A DNA stretch of 64,000 bases from Candidatus Nitrosotalea sinensis (GCF_900143675.1 NZ_FRFC01000003.1:278095-342094), one strand, 5' to 3'; counted from the first letter of the stretch, positions 9,021 to 18,435 are shown. Program-made: numbers and translations. The notes: generated by a model not told the origin, from the letters alone.

Positions 9021-9952
9021 TTCAGATCTAGATACACTGGGGTTCCCTTTTGACTAGATAAAAGTGCCGCTTCTGCAATCTTTGTAGTGTTGACTGCATC
9101 TTCTGCTTTTACTCTGATGTTGTCTTTACCCTCTATTGCAGATATGAAATTCTTTATCTCTAAAAGCAAAGGCTCTTCCATCTCTTTTCGAGGTATCTCT
9201 GCACCTAAACTGGTTTCAATTTTCACTTCTTGTGTTATGAAATCTGAAGAAATTATTGCATCTCCACACACTGCATTAAATTTTCTCACACGTATGGGCG
9301 TTATCCAATTTGATGATATTATGGCAACCCTATTGTCTTTGAAACCAAGCATAATTGTTGCAAAATCTTCATGCTCATGTCTTATCTTTCCAGATCTGGC
9401 AAACACTACTTCTGGAACATCATCAAACAACCACATCGCAGTATCTATGTCATGAACAGAGGTATCATAGATTATCCCTACATCCTTTATGTGATTTGGC
9501 ATTCTGTTTTCACGATGAAACTCTAGCATTATCAATTCTCCATATTTTTTTGTCTTGACATATTCTTTAACAAGTGAAACTGCAGGATTGAATCTCTCTA
9601 TGTACCCACTTGTGAGTATGACTTTGTTTTTCTTTGCTAATTTAAGAAGATCTTCCCCTTCTCTTGAGAGATATGTCATTGGTTTTTCAACAAAGACATT
9701 TTTTTTATGTTCTAAGAGTTTCTTTGCAAGATCAAAATGAGTAGAAGTAGGAGTGCAGACAAATGCTGCATCAAATTTCTCAGAATTCATAAGTGAATCA
9801 AGAGATGAATAATGGTTCACAGAATATTTTTTCCCAAAATCTTCTGCTCGTGATTCATCTGCGTCACATATGGCTGATAAAACTCCAAACTGGGAAAGGA
9901 TTCTTGCATGATTCTTGCCAAACCCACCTGTTCCTATTTGAATTATATTCAT
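9017..9952 (-). CDS. Gfo/Idh/MocA family oxidoreductase (WlbA-like)
   Basis: A 311-residue NAD(P)-dependent dehydrogenase. The Rossmann motif GTGGFGKNH is at residues 7-15. The conserved EKPMT motif and the substrate-domain motif DTSVHDIDTAMWL, including the catalytic His, are present. Together with the hexapeptide acetyltransferase two genes downstream it resembles the WlbA/WbpB step that oxidises C3 of UDP-N-acetylglucosaminuronic acid, but substrates in this large family cannot be read from sequence alone. One base separates it from the aminotransferase gene upstream, so the four genes from 10871 down to 8269 are probably one transcript. Confidence 0.8.
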   Translation of the reverse strand: MNIIQIGTGGFGKNHARILSQFGVLSAICDADESRAEDFGKKYSVNHYSSLDSLMNSEKFDAAFVCTPTSTHFDLAKKLLEHKKNVFVEKPMTYLSREGEDLLKLAKKNKVILTSGYIERFNPAVSLVKEYVKTKKYGELIMLEFHRENRMPNHIKDVGIIYDTSVHDIDTAMWLFDDVPEVVFARSGKIRHEHEDFATIMLGFKDNRVAIISSNWITPIRVRKFNAVCGDAIISSDFITQEVKIETSLGAEIPRKEMEEPLLLEIKNFISAIEGKDNIRVKAEDAVNTTKIAEAALLSSQKGTPVYLDLK

Positions 9953-9953
9953 T

Positions 9954-10871
9954 CTAATACACCGGTGTGATCCATCTTGAGTATTTTTTATTCTTGCCCA
10001 TTGTAATGTCCGAGTATATTTTTCTGATATTGTCTGTTGTCTTTCCTACTATTCCCTCTCCAATTTTTTTACCATCTATGGAAATAACAGGTGTTATCTC
10101 TGCTGCAGTTCCTGTAAGAAATACCTCATCAGCAAAATAGATCTCTGTTCTTGGAATTTCACGCTCCACTACCTGATATCCTAAATTTTCTGCTATCTTT
10201 ACTACTGAATCTTTTGTTATTCCCTCTAATGCGGATGAGCTTGGTGGTGGGGTTAACAATTTCTTGTCTCGTACAATGAAAATGTTTTCTCCAGGTGCTT
10301 CACTTATGTTCCCTAAATAATCTAACAATATCGCTTCATCATATCCATTTCTCTTTGATTCTTGTGTTGCTAATATTGAATTAAGATAATTTCCACCCAT
10401 TTTTGCAAGTGGTGGTGTTGATACATCATTAATTCTCCTCCATGAAGATATTCCAGCTTTTATTCCATTTCTGTTAAATAATTCTCCAAAAGGAAACATA
10501 ACTATTGCAGCATGTGTTGGGGTATCTTCAGTAACATGCAGGTTGATACCATGTCTGCCTACAAAATAAAATGGTCTTATGTAGCATGATTCTCTAACAT
10601 TATTTTTCTTACAAATCTGAATTATCGCATCAGCTATTTCTTTATCTGTAAACTTTAATGATATTGAGTAAACCTTGCCTGAATTTCTGAATCTTTTGAT
10701 ATGATCCTGTAGTCTAAAGATATTCAAGTTCTTTGAATTCCAATATCCACGTAATCCCTCAAAAACTGATGTGCCATAATGTATGGCATGTGTCATGACT
10801 GGCACCTTTGCATCTTCATCCTTGATTATTTTTCCATCAAACCACACAAACTTTGGGGTAAAAGATTTCAT
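9954..10871 (-). CDS. ilvE: Branched-chain amino acid aminotransferase
   Basis: A 305-residue PLP fold-type IV enzyme. It has the catalytic-lysine motif AKMGGNYLNS, the segment EAPGENIFIV, and GTAAEITPV near the C-terminus, all matching IlvE. It transfers the amino group from glutamate to the keto acids of valine, leucine and isoleucine. It precedes a sugar dehydrogenase by one base, which is an unusual partner. Given that neighbourhood, an amino-sugar role is a formal alternative, but the sequence is a standard BCAT and sugar aminotransferases belong to another fold type. Confidence 0.88.
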   Translation of the reverse strand: MKSFTPKFVWFDGKIIKDEDAKVPVMTHAIHYGTSVFEGLRGYWNSKNLNIFRLQDHIKRFRNSGKVYSISLKFTDKEIADAIIQICKKNNVRESCYIRPFYFVGRHGINLHVTEDTPTHAAIVMFPFGELFNRNGIKAGISSWRRINDVSTPPLAKMGGNYLNSILATQESKRNGYDEAILLDYLGNISEAPGENIFIVRDKKLLTPPPSSSALEGITKDSVVKIAENLGYQVVEREIPRTEIYFADEVFLTGTAAEITPVISIDGKKIGEGIVGKTTDNIRKIYSDITMGKNKKYSRWITPVY

Positions 10872-10907
10872 AGTGAAAAACCGAGCTTGTCTATAATTAA
10901 TCTATTT

Positions 10908-11504
10908 CTACCAAAATCCTGTACTTGGAAACTTCATTCCTAGTATTCTATATGTAAGATCCTGGGCATTTGCAAACTTTTTCACTACATCCCAATTATC
11001 GTGTATTATCTTGACTACACTGGGTTCTACATAATCTTCCCAATCTGTATCTTCACCCATTGCTGAATCAAACATTTTCTGCTTCACAGATGATGCTGAT
11101 GTCTCCTTTCTTTTACCTATTCTGGGATTTAATCCGTATAATCTGAGTACAAATCCTTCAGCTTTGTCTCCGGTGTATGTAAAATAGTCTGTCTTTACCC
11201 CTTCTAAAATCTGCTTTTTAATCTTCCAGGAATATGGTGATAACATTGGTGGCATGTATTTTGCAAATGGGGAATAAAATGTATAATCTGACGCAACCTC
11301 CACACTTTCACCAAATACTGCTTTTAACATTTTTTTTCTTAGTTCGTAACTGAATGGAAAACTTCTACTGTTTATCTCGTTTCCATCTTTCATGAAAATG
11401 ACTGGTAAAATTCTCACTTGCTCTTCATTCTTTAATTCTTTGATTATCTCTACATGTGCTTTGGTAACTGGATTCAAATGTGCAAGATATATTGCAACTG
11501 TCAA
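10908..11504 (-). CDS. Cytidylyltransferase-like nucleotidyltransferase
   Basis: A 198-residue protein of the HxGH nucleotidyltransferase superfamily. The N-terminus AIYLAHLNPVTKAH is a variant of the usual GxFxPxHxGH nucleotide-binding motif, and KETSASSVK matches the C-terminal ISxTxIR-like motif. Relatives include NMN adenylyltransferase and glycerol-phosphate or pantetheine-phosphate transferases. The Gly of HxGH is replaced (HLNPVTKAH), so its exact substrate is unclear. It stands 36 bp upstream of ilvE on the same strand. Confidence 0.6.
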   Translation of the reverse strand: MTVAIYLAHLNPVTKAHVEIIKELKNEEQVRILPVIFMKDGNEINSRSFPFSYELRKKMLKAVFGESVEVASDYTFYSPFAKYMPPMLSPYSWKIKKQILEGVKTDYFTYTGDKAEGFVLRLYGLNPRIGKRKETSASSVKQKMFDSAMGEDTDWEDYVEPSVVKIIHDNWDVVKKFANAQDLTYRILGMKFPSTGFW

Positions 11505-11571
11505 TAGGTTTCTCTATTTTCGTGTTATATTTACATCATTTATTTGCAGTCGTGCTAAAATTTCACAGATA

Positions 11572-11645
11572 TAGGGACGATGGGACTTGAACCCACGACA
11601 TCCAGCGCCCGAGGCTGGCAGTCTACCAAGCTAACCTACGTCCCT
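11572..11645 (-). tRNA. tRNA-Pro (anticodon CGG)
   Basis: Read on the minus strand, the acceptor AGGGACG pairs with CGTCCCT, with discriminator A. The D stem GGTT/GACT uses wobble pairs. The anticodon stem CCAGC/GCTGG encloses CTCGGGC, giving anticodon CGG for codon CCG. The T arm is GTGGG-TTCAAGT-CCCAT. No intron and no encoded CCA. Confidence 0.93.
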
Positions 11646-11687
11646 GTAAGAATCGCTATTGCAATAGAATATTACTCTTTCAAAGAA

Positions 11688-12530
11688 TTATCCGTATGAC
11701 TCGTATTTTATTTCAAAGCTCTTGTCTGCTCTCTTGTTTCTTTCAGTAACAAAGCCCTTTGGAGTCAATACATCTAGGCATCCATCTATAGTTCCCTGCC
11801 AGCCACAAATAAAGAAAACTGTATTTTCTTTTGTAACTTTTTCACCAACCATTTTTTCAAGAGGTGACATTTCTCCATCTTTTGACTGTAAGAAACTCTC
11901 TACTCTACCTTTGTGACCATTCCATGTTCTGTTGAACCATTCATCTGGTCTGCTGATTGTAGCTCTATATCTGAAATTCCACTTGTCTCTACCTCTATCA
12001 AGACTTTCTTCTTCAAGTTTTGTTAATTCATCTCTATATCCTAATTCATCAACATAACTTGCACCATGAAATACTACGATCTCTCTATTGCTTCCTACTG
12101 CGTGAAGGTGTCTAGCATAGCTAAGAAACGGTGCAAGACCTGTACCTCCTCCAAGACAAACTATTCTTCTATTATCTGGTTCGCCATTTGGCATCTTTTC
12201 TTCTATTGTAAATGGACCAGTAGGCTTTAACCAAATTATCTCATCTCCTTCTTTTGCGCTAAATAATACTGTAGTAAGACGACCTGGAAGAGGCTTTCTT
12301 ACCCATCTAATGTATAATTCAATATAGTTTCTATTTTCTGGATTCGAGGCAATTGAATATGCTCTGCGAATTACTTTATTCTCTGATGGCACATGTGCTC
12401 CAAGTGTAAGGAATTGTCCTGCCTTGTATTGTGGAACTTCACCTCCATCTTTTGGTTTGAATCTGAAAACCGCTAAATCTTCTTTCTGAATTTGTATGTA
12501 TGAAATTATTGCTTTGCTGTCTACGACCAC
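11688..12530 (-). CDS. Ferredoxin-NADP reductase-type FAD/NAD(P)-binding oxidoreductase
   Basis: A 280-residue flavoprotein of the plant-type FNR superfamily. The FAD motif RRAYSIAS lies near residue 55, and the NAD(P)-binding motif GGGTGLAPF follows. The C-terminal CGWQGTIDG matches the nicotinamide-site Cys-Gly motif. It moves electrons between NAD(P)H and an iron-sulfur partner. The window's own zinc-type ferredoxins are plausible partners, though they are over 10 kb away. The start is GTG (12530). It is a single gene between tRNA-Pro and tRNA-Ala. Confidence 0.85.
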   Translation of the reverse strand: MVVDSKAIISYIQIQKEDLAVFRFKPKDGGEVPQYKAGQFLTLGAHVPSENKVIRRAYSIASNPENRNYIELYIRWVRKPLPGRLTTVLFSAKEGDEIIWLKPTGPFTIEEKMPNGEPDNRRIVCLGGGTGLAPFLSYARHLHAVGSNREIVVFHGASYVDELGYRDELTKLEEESLDRGRDKWNFRYRATISRPDEWFNRTWNGHKGRVESFLQSKDGEMSPLEKMVGEKVTKENTVFFICGWQGTIDGCLDVLTPKGFVTERNKRADKSFEIKYESYG

Positions 12531-12661
12531 GCGGAGATTTTGATTTAGGTGGTTAAATATCTTATGTTATTATTTTTCATTATGTTCTAGACTTACACTA
12601 AACGTTAATAACCTCTCAAAAAAAGTTAATGCAAATCAGATACAATATTCTGGTTGAACAT

Positions 12662-12735
12662 GGGCCGGTCGTCTAGCCTAGTAGGATACGCCCTTGGCAT
12701 GGGTGAGATCGTGGGTTCAAATCCCACCCGGTCCA
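12662..12735 (+). tRNA. tRNA-Ala (anticodon GGC)
   Basis: The acceptor GGGCCGG pairs with CCGGTCC, with discriminator A. The anticodon stem CGCCC/GGGTG encloses TTGGCAT, anticodon GGC for codon GCC and GCU. The T arm is GTGGG-TTCAAAT-CCCAC. The G-T pair at position 3-70 is the classic alanine identity element. No intron and no encoded CCA. Confidence 0.95.
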
Positions 12736-12878
12736 CTTTATCATTGATTTCAAACAGGTCATAGTCCAACAATTTTTTCCACCACTGATTTGTTTTTTGA
12801 CAAACCTCTAGCCTCCTAGAACTCTATTTAGTGAGTTTAGACCATCTTATTTCCAATCAATGTTTTATAATTGCCAGA

Positions 12879-13517
12879 TCAAATTGATGTCCAATATTTC
12901 TTGGGATCTTTATGCCATTTTAGTAGCTCTTCTTTTTCTTTCTTGCTGATGTAATTTCTTGTCACTGCAACTTCAATAAGATCAGGAAATATGAGTAATG
13001 GGTGCATTTTACATCTGATTCTCTGAAAATTCTTCTTTGCAGCATCAAGATCGTAGGTGAAAATAAATATGCAATCACTTACCTTTCCTCCATTTCTTCT
13101 TACCGCCTTGATTGCAGATATTGCGCTATTGCCAGTACTTACAAGATCTTCAATTACTAAAATTCTGTCACCCTTTTTCATATCTCCTTCTATCTGTCTT
13201 TTTTTACCGTAACTCTTGGCCTCAGGTCTTATGTATATCATGGGCTTGTTGAGTCGTTCGGCAATTAGCGCAGCCCATGGAATCCCTGCTGTTGATACTC
13301 CTCCAACGATATCAAAATCCAGTTTTTTAGCAATCTTAACTACGCTACTAACAACCACTCGTCTTTTATTTGGATAACTTATCAATCGTCTATTATCACA
13401 ATACATGGGTCCTTTGATACCGGAAACAAAAGTGTACAAGTAAGGTTTTGTAAAACTAAAAGTTACTGCTTTTATGTCAAGTAACATTTCAGCTATACGC
13501 TTTGAAGTCTTGATCAC
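12879..13517 (-). CDS. Orotate phosphoribosyltransferase-like protein (paralogue 1)
   Basis: A 212-residue type I phosphoribosyltransferase. The PRPP-binding motif VIEDLVSTGNS is intact. The flexible catalytic loop reads IRPEAKSYG, which differs from the E. coli pattern RKEAKDHG: the second Lys is Pro and the His is Tyr. A second OPRT homologue lies at 45.4-46.0 kb, so at least one may act on another base or be divergent. The start is GTG. It stands alone and converges toward tRNA-Ala. The product would catalyse orotate plus PRPP to OMP in pyrimidine synthesis if it is a true PyrE. Confidence 0.72.
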   Translation of the reverse strand: MIKTSKRIAEMLLDIKAVTFSFTKPYLYTFVSGIKGPMYCDNRRLISYPNKRRVVVSSVVKIAKKLDFDIVGGVSTAGIPWAALIAERLNKPMIYIRPEAKSYGKKRQIEGDMKKGDRILVIEDLVSTGNSAISAIKAVRRNGGKVSDCIFIFTYDLDAAKKNFQRIRCKMHPLLIFPDLIEVAVTRNYISKKEKEELLKWHKDPKKYWTSI

Positions 13518-13728
13518 TTGAACACCTTTAGATATGTATGAAAGGATGATTGATTAAAACTTTGGAGGAGATTAGAATTGAGCATAAATGGAGTCAAGTG
13601 ACATCTTGATCTAATTGATAATTGCAATAAATTCAATAACATGAAAATTATGAAGGGAGTTTTGTAGCTAAAAATCAATAATGATAATCATATCTGTACT
13701 TTATTATGGTAAAGCCGTTACAACTGAC

Positions 13729-14289
13729 ATGCACAAAAAATTCATGAAATTGACATCTCTTATCGCTATTATTCTGTTATCTTCAGCTATTGCAGGACAA
13801 AACATGCCAGCATATGCAGCATATTCTAATCCTCCTTCGTTTGGCAGTGGGAAATTGTTAAAGTATGCCGACGGACTTACAATCAACGGAAACACGATTG
13901 ACATTTCAAAGTTTTCTCAACAAATACCAGTACCACAGATTCTTCCAATAGGAAAATCATCTACGATCACTCTTAAGATATTTGACAATGAAGGTCCTGC
14001 CACTATCAAGTCAGTCTCCCTTTACATGAATATGCAGGGTACGGATTTATCAAACATCGGTGATACTTCAATATCGTATCCTATGAACCACCATCTCTAT
14101 CTAGTTGATCCTCACAACCTTTTAGGTAATGTTATTGCTGAATATAAAATAGAACAACCATTTGTATATGTCACATTTCACATAACACCAACTGGTAAAA
14201 TGGATTTATCTAACTTGGTTGTCAGTGCAATGGATGATCATAGATCTGCTACCAGTTCTTTGATAATTAACGCAATACAATTTTCCTGA
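13729..14289 (+). CDS. Exported protein of unknown function
   Basis: Starting at the ATG at 13729 the product is 186 residues. It opens with a basic stretch (MHKKFMK), then a hydrophobic core, then a likely cleavage after AYA near residue 31, which is a Sec signal peptide. An in-frame ATG at 13681 would add 16 residues in front of the signal and is less likely. The mature part is rich in Ser, Thr, Ile and Asn and looks like a beta-sandwich. I do not recognise a family. It is likely an extracellular or cell-surface protein. Confidence 0.7.
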   Translation: MHKKFMKLTSLIAIILLSSAIAGQNMPAYAAYSNPPSFGSGKLLKYADGLTINGNTIDISKFSQQIPVPQILPIGKSSTITLKIFDNEGPATIKSVSLYMNMQGTDLSNIGDTSISYPMNHHLYLVDPHNLLGNVIAEYKIEQPFVYVTFHITPTGKMDLSNLVVSAMDDHRSATSSLIINAIQFS

Positions 14290-14437
14290 TTTTAATTATA
14301 TCATAATCTAACAGATCTGGTCTCTTGTTATTCAAATAAGAAATTGGGAATGGACATAATTTTCATTACTCTGTAAGGTTTTGCTATATGAATGGATTTA
14401 TCGTAGGTTTCTTAGGCTCCAGATCCTCCAGTTCACT

Positions 14438-14845
14438 TTAGGTTACTGTCACTGACTGTGTTGACATTGGAGCTAGAGGATTGATGTCACGAAGATTGTC
14501 CCACACAAATATTTCGATTTTATAATTTCCCTTTTCACTTGGAGTCCATGAAAGTGATGCTGCAAGAGTTTGGTTCTTCACTAGGGATCCTGTAGCGTAA
14601 TTAAGATCAACAATAACTCCATCCGAACTAATTACTTGAACTATGTATGCCCAGTCAATATTTTTTTCACTCGAATTTTTTAATGATGTTTGTAAGTTGA
14701 GTTGTTGGTCAACCACAGGAGATCTTATCTCCTCTCCAAGGGAATTTACTATCTTAAAGTCTGACGTAGAAACTTCTTCATAACCATATGCAGAATCTAC
14801 TCCTATGATTATTAATGCGAAAATTAATGCTAGTAAAAACTTCAT
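14438..14845 (-). CDS. Exported beta-sandwich protein of unknown function
   Basis: A 135-residue protein with a clear signal peptide (MKFLLALIFALIIIGVDSAYG). The mature domain alternates short hydrophobic strands and contains WAYIVQVIS and SLSWTPSEKGNYKIEIFVWD, a pattern seen in Ig-like or CARDB-type surface domains that mediate adhesion. Similar modules occur in many thaumarchaeal exported proteins. It is a single gene that converges with the exported protein at 13.7-14.3 kb. Confidence 0.7.
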   Translation of the reverse strand: MKFLLALIFALIIIGVDSAYGYEEVSTSDFKIVNSLGEEIRSPVVDQQLNLQTSLKNSSEKNIDWAYIVQVISSDGVIVDLNYATGSLVKNQTLAASLSWTPSEKGNYKIEIFVWDNLRDINPLAPMSTQSVTVT

Positions 14846-14898
14846 TGCCTCGAATTTTTCATTCTTAGATTTAAATTATCCCAAATGATAGTTAGCCC

Positions 14899-15183
14899 AT
14901 GTCCGAATCTAGAGACATTATCTACATTGGAAAAAAGCCACTGATGTCATACGTTACGTCTGCGCTCATACAGTTGGCAAACCAACCAAAAATATCAATC
15001 AAGGCAAGAGGGCTTAGTATCGGTCATGCAGTTGATGTAGCGCAAATCATTGCACGAAAAACAGAAAATGCCGGCTATGCCGTAGGAAACATCAAGATAG
15101 GTTCAGAACAGATGCAATCACAAGATGGACGCTCCAGGAATGTTTCTACTATAGAAATAGAAGTAAAGAGAACAAACTCTTAG
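14899..15183 (+). CDS. albA: Chromatin protein Alba
   Basis: A 94-residue Alba-family DNA/RNA-binding protein, close to the usual length (about 90-97). The N-terminal IYIGKKPLMSYV leads to a Lys-containing binding loop, followed by SIKARGLSIGHAVDVAQ, characteristic of the family, and a C-terminal beta hairpin ending in IEIEVKR. It coats DNA and RNA as dimers and is one of the main thaumarchaeal chromatin proteins. It is transcribed divergently from the exported protein before it, with only 53 bp between the starts. Confidence 0.93.
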   Translation: MSESRDIIYIGKKPLMSYVTSALIQLANQPKISIKARGLSIGHAVDVAQIIARKTENAGYAVGNIKIGSEQMQSQDGRSRNVSTIEIEVKRTNS

Positions 15184-15221
15184 ATAGGATTACCTTGAAA
15201 AACTCTTTTCTTTTTTGTAAT

Positions 15222-16103
15222 TTATTTTGTTGAATATCTATTTTCCATTTTCTTAAATTTTGAAAGGTCAACTATATCATTGAATTCATTAAAGTTCACA
15301 AGAGATTTTTTCAACTTTAACGTTGTTCCATTCTTCTTCAACTCTTTCAAAATCTGTAGAGTAGAAAACGTATTTGCATAAAGAACAGACAATGGATATA
15401 AAATAAGATTGAATCCCATCCTGTGTAATTCTTTGGCTGGGAGTACCGGTGTGGCTCCCCCCTCTATCATATTTGCAACCAATGGTGCTTTGATTGATCT
15501 TCCTATTTTCTTCATTTCTTCTACTGTTTTTGGAGCCTCGACAAATATGGCGTCTGCACCTATCTTTTTGTAAAGTAGACCCCTCTCTATTGCAGCATCA
15601 AGACCTTCTGTAGCTCTTGCATCTGTCCTTGCAACAATTATGAAATCCTTATTCTTCCTAGCTTCTACTGCAGCTCTGAGTTTTTCCACATATTCTTCTT
15701 TTGGAATTACTTCTTTACCAGACATGTGTCCACATCTTTTTGGCCACTTTTGATCTTCAAGAAATATTCCTGAAGCTCCTACTGCTTCTAATTCATTGAC
15801 AAGTTTCCATACGCTTAATGGATTTCCGTAACCTGTATCTGCATCAACAATGACTGGGACTGACACTGATTTGCATATTCTTCTCGCATTTTCAATTGTT
15901 TCAGTTGATCCTATGAAACCATAGTCTGGCATACCGAGTAATGCTGCGGATGTGCCATACCCAGTTTGAAACATTGCTTCAAATCCTGCTTTTTGAGATA
16001 TTCTTGCAGTTATCGCATCGTAGACACCTGGAAACACAAGAGGTTTTGACTTATCTAGTAATAACTTTCTAATATTGGCCACTGTGGCTATGGCGTTATA
16101 CAA
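15222..16103 (-). CDS. Isocitrate lyase/PEP mutase family protein (methylisocitrate lyase-like)
   Basis: A 293-residue TIM-barrel enzyme. The catalytic motif KRCGHM is present near residue 126, with the Mg-binding segment DADTGYG and the ARTDA motif. This pattern is that of the PrpB/methylisocitrate lyase group and of related C-C lyases such as oxaloacetate decarboxylase. It would cleave a C-C bond in a 2-hydroxy di- or tricarboxylate; the substrate is not determined by the sequence. The longest frame starts at TTG 16103; a GTG at 16082 is an alternative. It is divergent from the succinate dehydrogenase operon. Confidence 0.75.
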   Translation of the reverse strand: MYNAIATVANIRKLLLDKSKPLVFPGVYDAITARISQKAGFEAMFQTGYGTSAALLGMPDYGFIGSTETIENARRICKSVSVPVIVDADTGYGNPLSVWKLVNELEAVGASGIFLEDQKWPKRCGHMSGKEVIPKEEYVEKLRAAVEARKNKDFIIVARTDARATEGLDAAIERGLLYKKIGADAIFVEAPKTVEEMKKIGRSIKAPLVANMIEGGATPVLPAKELHRMGFNLILYPLSVLYANTFSTLQILKELKKNGTTLKLKKSLVNFNEFNDIVDLSKFKKMENRYSTK

Positions 16104-16250
16104 TTATTTATTATTTGATTAATCTCAAGCCAGTTATACAACAGATCTTTTTCATAATATGTAAAAATCATTAAAAAATGTCTTGAGTTTTACGGCAGAT
16201 GGTGTTGATACTACGATGTATGGTAAATATTAGCAGAAATCCTTCACAAG

Positions 16251-16260
16251 ACATATTTAT
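16251..16260 (+). promoter_or_regulatory. TATA-like box for the sdh operon
   Basis: ACATATTTAT lies about 33 bp before the sdhA ATG. A start of transcription about 25 bp downstream would give only a very short leader. An AAGGAG at 16271-16276 could serve as a ribosome binding site only if transcription starts earlier. Confidence 0.45.
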
Positions 16261-16287
16261 GAAGCCTGGAAAGGAGAATGTCGAATA

Positions 16288-18000
16288 ATGGTTAACAGCA
16301 TAGAACTTGACCTTTTGATAGTTGGTTCTGGCCTTGCTGGTCTTAGAGCGGCAATTCAAGCGGCAAAAGTCAGTTCAACGATAAAGATTGGAGTTGTATC
16401 GAAACTTCAAGTTATGCGTTCTCATTCTGTATCTGCCGAAGGTGGAACAGCTGCAGTGCTGTATCCTGAAGAAGGAGATTCTCTGGAATCTCATGTTTAT
16501 GATACTGTGAAAGGAAGCGACTTTCTTGGAGATCAAGATGTAATTGAAAGACTTGTACAAGAAATGCCCTCTGAAGTATATCAGCTTGAGCATTGGGGCA
16601 TGCCTTGGTCAAGAAGAGAAGATGGAAGAATAGGTCAACGAGCATTTGGAGGTTATAGCTTTAATCGTGCAACGTATGCGCAAGATAAAGTTGGATTCTA
16701 CGAAATGCAGACTTTGTATGATACGTGCCAAAAATTTGATAATATTGAATTTTACAATGAGTGGTTTGTTACATCAATAATTCATGATGGTCAACGCTTT
16801 TGCGGTATTACTGCAATAGAGATGGCAAGTGGCAACTTTTACATGTTCAAAGCTAAAGCGCTCATAATTGCAACGGGTGGAGCTGGACGTGTATACAGTT
16901 TCTCAACTTATGCACTAGCTTCTACTCCTGATGGCTTAGACATGGCCTATCGTGCAGGTATGGCACTAAAAGATATGGAATTTGTCCAGTTTCATCCTAC
17001 TGGAATACTTCCATCAGGAATTTTGATTACAGAAGGTGCAAGAGGAGAAGGTGGATATCTACTCAATAAAAATGGAGAAAGATTCATGAAAAAATATGCT
17101 CCAACAAAACTTGAACTTGCATCAAGAGATGTTGTTTCACGTGCAATGATGACTGAAATAAATGAAGGAAGAGGTTTCAAAAACGAGACCGGGGTCGAGT
17201 GTCTGAAATTAGATCTTACACATCTTGGTAAAGAGGTACTAATTGGAAAGCTACCTGCAATTAGAGAAATCTCACTGAAATTCTCAGGCGTAGATCCTAT
17301 CAATGAACCAATTGATGTGAGACCTGTATGTCATTACATGATGGGGGGGATTCACACAAACATTGATGGTGCAACAGAAATACAAGGAATATGGGCAGCA
17401 GGGGAAGCTGCTTGTAACAGTGTACATGGTGCAAATAGACTGGGAGCAAACTCTACTGCAGAATGTCTTGTATGGGGAAAAATAACTGGAGAGTTGGCTG
17501 CGAAATATATTCTTGAAGGAAAACCACAACCTCAATTTCCAATACACCTAATCGCAAATGAAGAAAAAAGAATCTACGATGGTATATTCAGAGGAAGTGG
17601 AAGTGCAAATCCATATGAAGTTAGACAAGAATTGACTGATATTATGAACTCAAAAGCATATGTCTTTAGAACAGAAAGTGATCTTGTTGAAGGACTAAAA
17701 CAAGTACGAAAACTACATCAACAAACCTGGAAACATGTTGATGATAAAGCCAAAGAGTACAATACTAATTTTACAAACGTGATGGAATTAGATTCTATGT
17801 TTCGTGTTGCTGAAGTGATTTTAATGGGTGCTATTGCAAGAAAAGAATCTAGGGGAGCTCACGCAAGAGTGGACTATCCTGATAGAGATGATAAGAACTT
17901 CTTACACCATACCCTTGTTTATTATGACACAAAGGAACCTGTTCTAAAGACTCATCCAGTAACTATCACTAAATACAAGCCAGTGGAGAGGAAATACTAG
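16288..18000 (+). CDS. sdhA: Succinate dehydrogenase flavoprotein subunit
   Basis: A 570-residue FAD subunit. The dinucleotide motif GSGLAG is at residues 13-18. His46 in RSHSVSAEGG is the residue that links FAD covalently in SdhA. The substrate-binding stretches FHPTG and RPVCHYMMGG and the C-terminal ESRGAHAR are present. It oxidises succinate to fumarate in the cytoplasmic arm of complex II, and the reverse direction is possible. It is the first gene of a tight sdhACDB operon; its stop codon overlaps the next start (TAGTG). Confidence 0.96.
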   Translation: MVNSIELDLLIVGSGLAGLRAAIQAAKVSSTIKIGVVSKLQVMRSHSVSAEGGTAAVLYPEEGDSLESHVYDTVKGSDFLGDQDVIERLVQEMPSEVYQLEHWGMPWSRREDGRIGQRAFGGYSFNRATYAQDKVGFYEMQTLYDTCQKFDNIEFYNEWFVTSIIHDGQRFCGITAIEMASGNFYMFKAKALIIATGGAGRVYSFSTYALASTPDGLDMAYRAGMALKDMEFVQFHPTGILPSGILITEGARGEGGYLLNKNGERFMKKYAPTKLELASRDVVSRAMMTEINEGRGFKNETGVECLKLDLTHLGKEVLIGKLPAIREISLKFSGVDPINEPIDVRPVCHYMMGGIHTNIDGATEIQGIWAAGEAACNSVHGANRLGANSTAECLVWGKITGELAAKYILEGKPQPQFPIHLIANEEKRIYDGIFRGSGSANPYEVRQELTDIMNSKAYVFRTESDLVEGLKQVRKLHQQTWKHVDDKAKEYNTNFTNVMELDSMFRVAEVILMGAIARKESRGAHARVDYPDRDDKNFLHHTLVYYDTKEPVLKTHPVTITKYKPVERKY

Positions 18001-18434
18001 TGGCAGAAAGATTGTCAAACCGTGAAGGCATAAAGGGAATGGCAAATCCGACACGCTATGGAATGGAGCGAGTCGCATATTGGCTTCAGAGACTGACAGG
18101 ACTTGGGTTGCTTGCTTACCTGATAGGTCACATTTATGAAACAAGTACAATCGTAAACGGAAAGATTGCATGGGATAAGATGCTTGAATTTACTCAAACT
18201 ACTCAAGGCCATCTCTTTCTTACTCTTGTAATCGGCATGTGTGTATTTCATACTGCAAATGGAATAAGAGTGATGCTTGGACATGGAGGTATAGGTGTAG
18301 GAAAACCTGGGCAACCAGAATACCCCTACAAGGCTGCATCCCTTAATTATAAACAAAGACTTTGCATCTGGGTCTCAATCGCTCTTGCAGCACTAGCTAT
18401 GATGTATGGTGCATCAGTACTATTTGGTGAGTAA
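18000..18434 (+). CDS. sdhC: Succinate dehydrogenase membrane subunit C (cytochrome b556-type)
   Basis: A 144-residue protein with three hydrophobic segments, a His before the second (GHIYET) and one in VFHTANG within it, candidates for haem or quinone ligands. The region EREAYWLQRLTG-like start (RVAYWLQRLTG) is typical of SdhC. It anchors the SdhA-SdhB arm and passes electrons to quinone. GTG is the start and overlaps the sdhA stop by one base. The next gene follows after one base. Confidence 0.85.
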   Translation: MAERLSNREGIKGMANPTRYGMERVAYWLQRLTGLGLLAYLIGHIYETSTIVNGKIAWDKMLEFTQTTQGHLFLTLVIGMCVFHTANGIRVMLGHGGIGVGKPGQPEYPYKAASLNYKQRLCIWVSIALAALAMMYGASVLFGE

Positions 18435-18435
18435 A

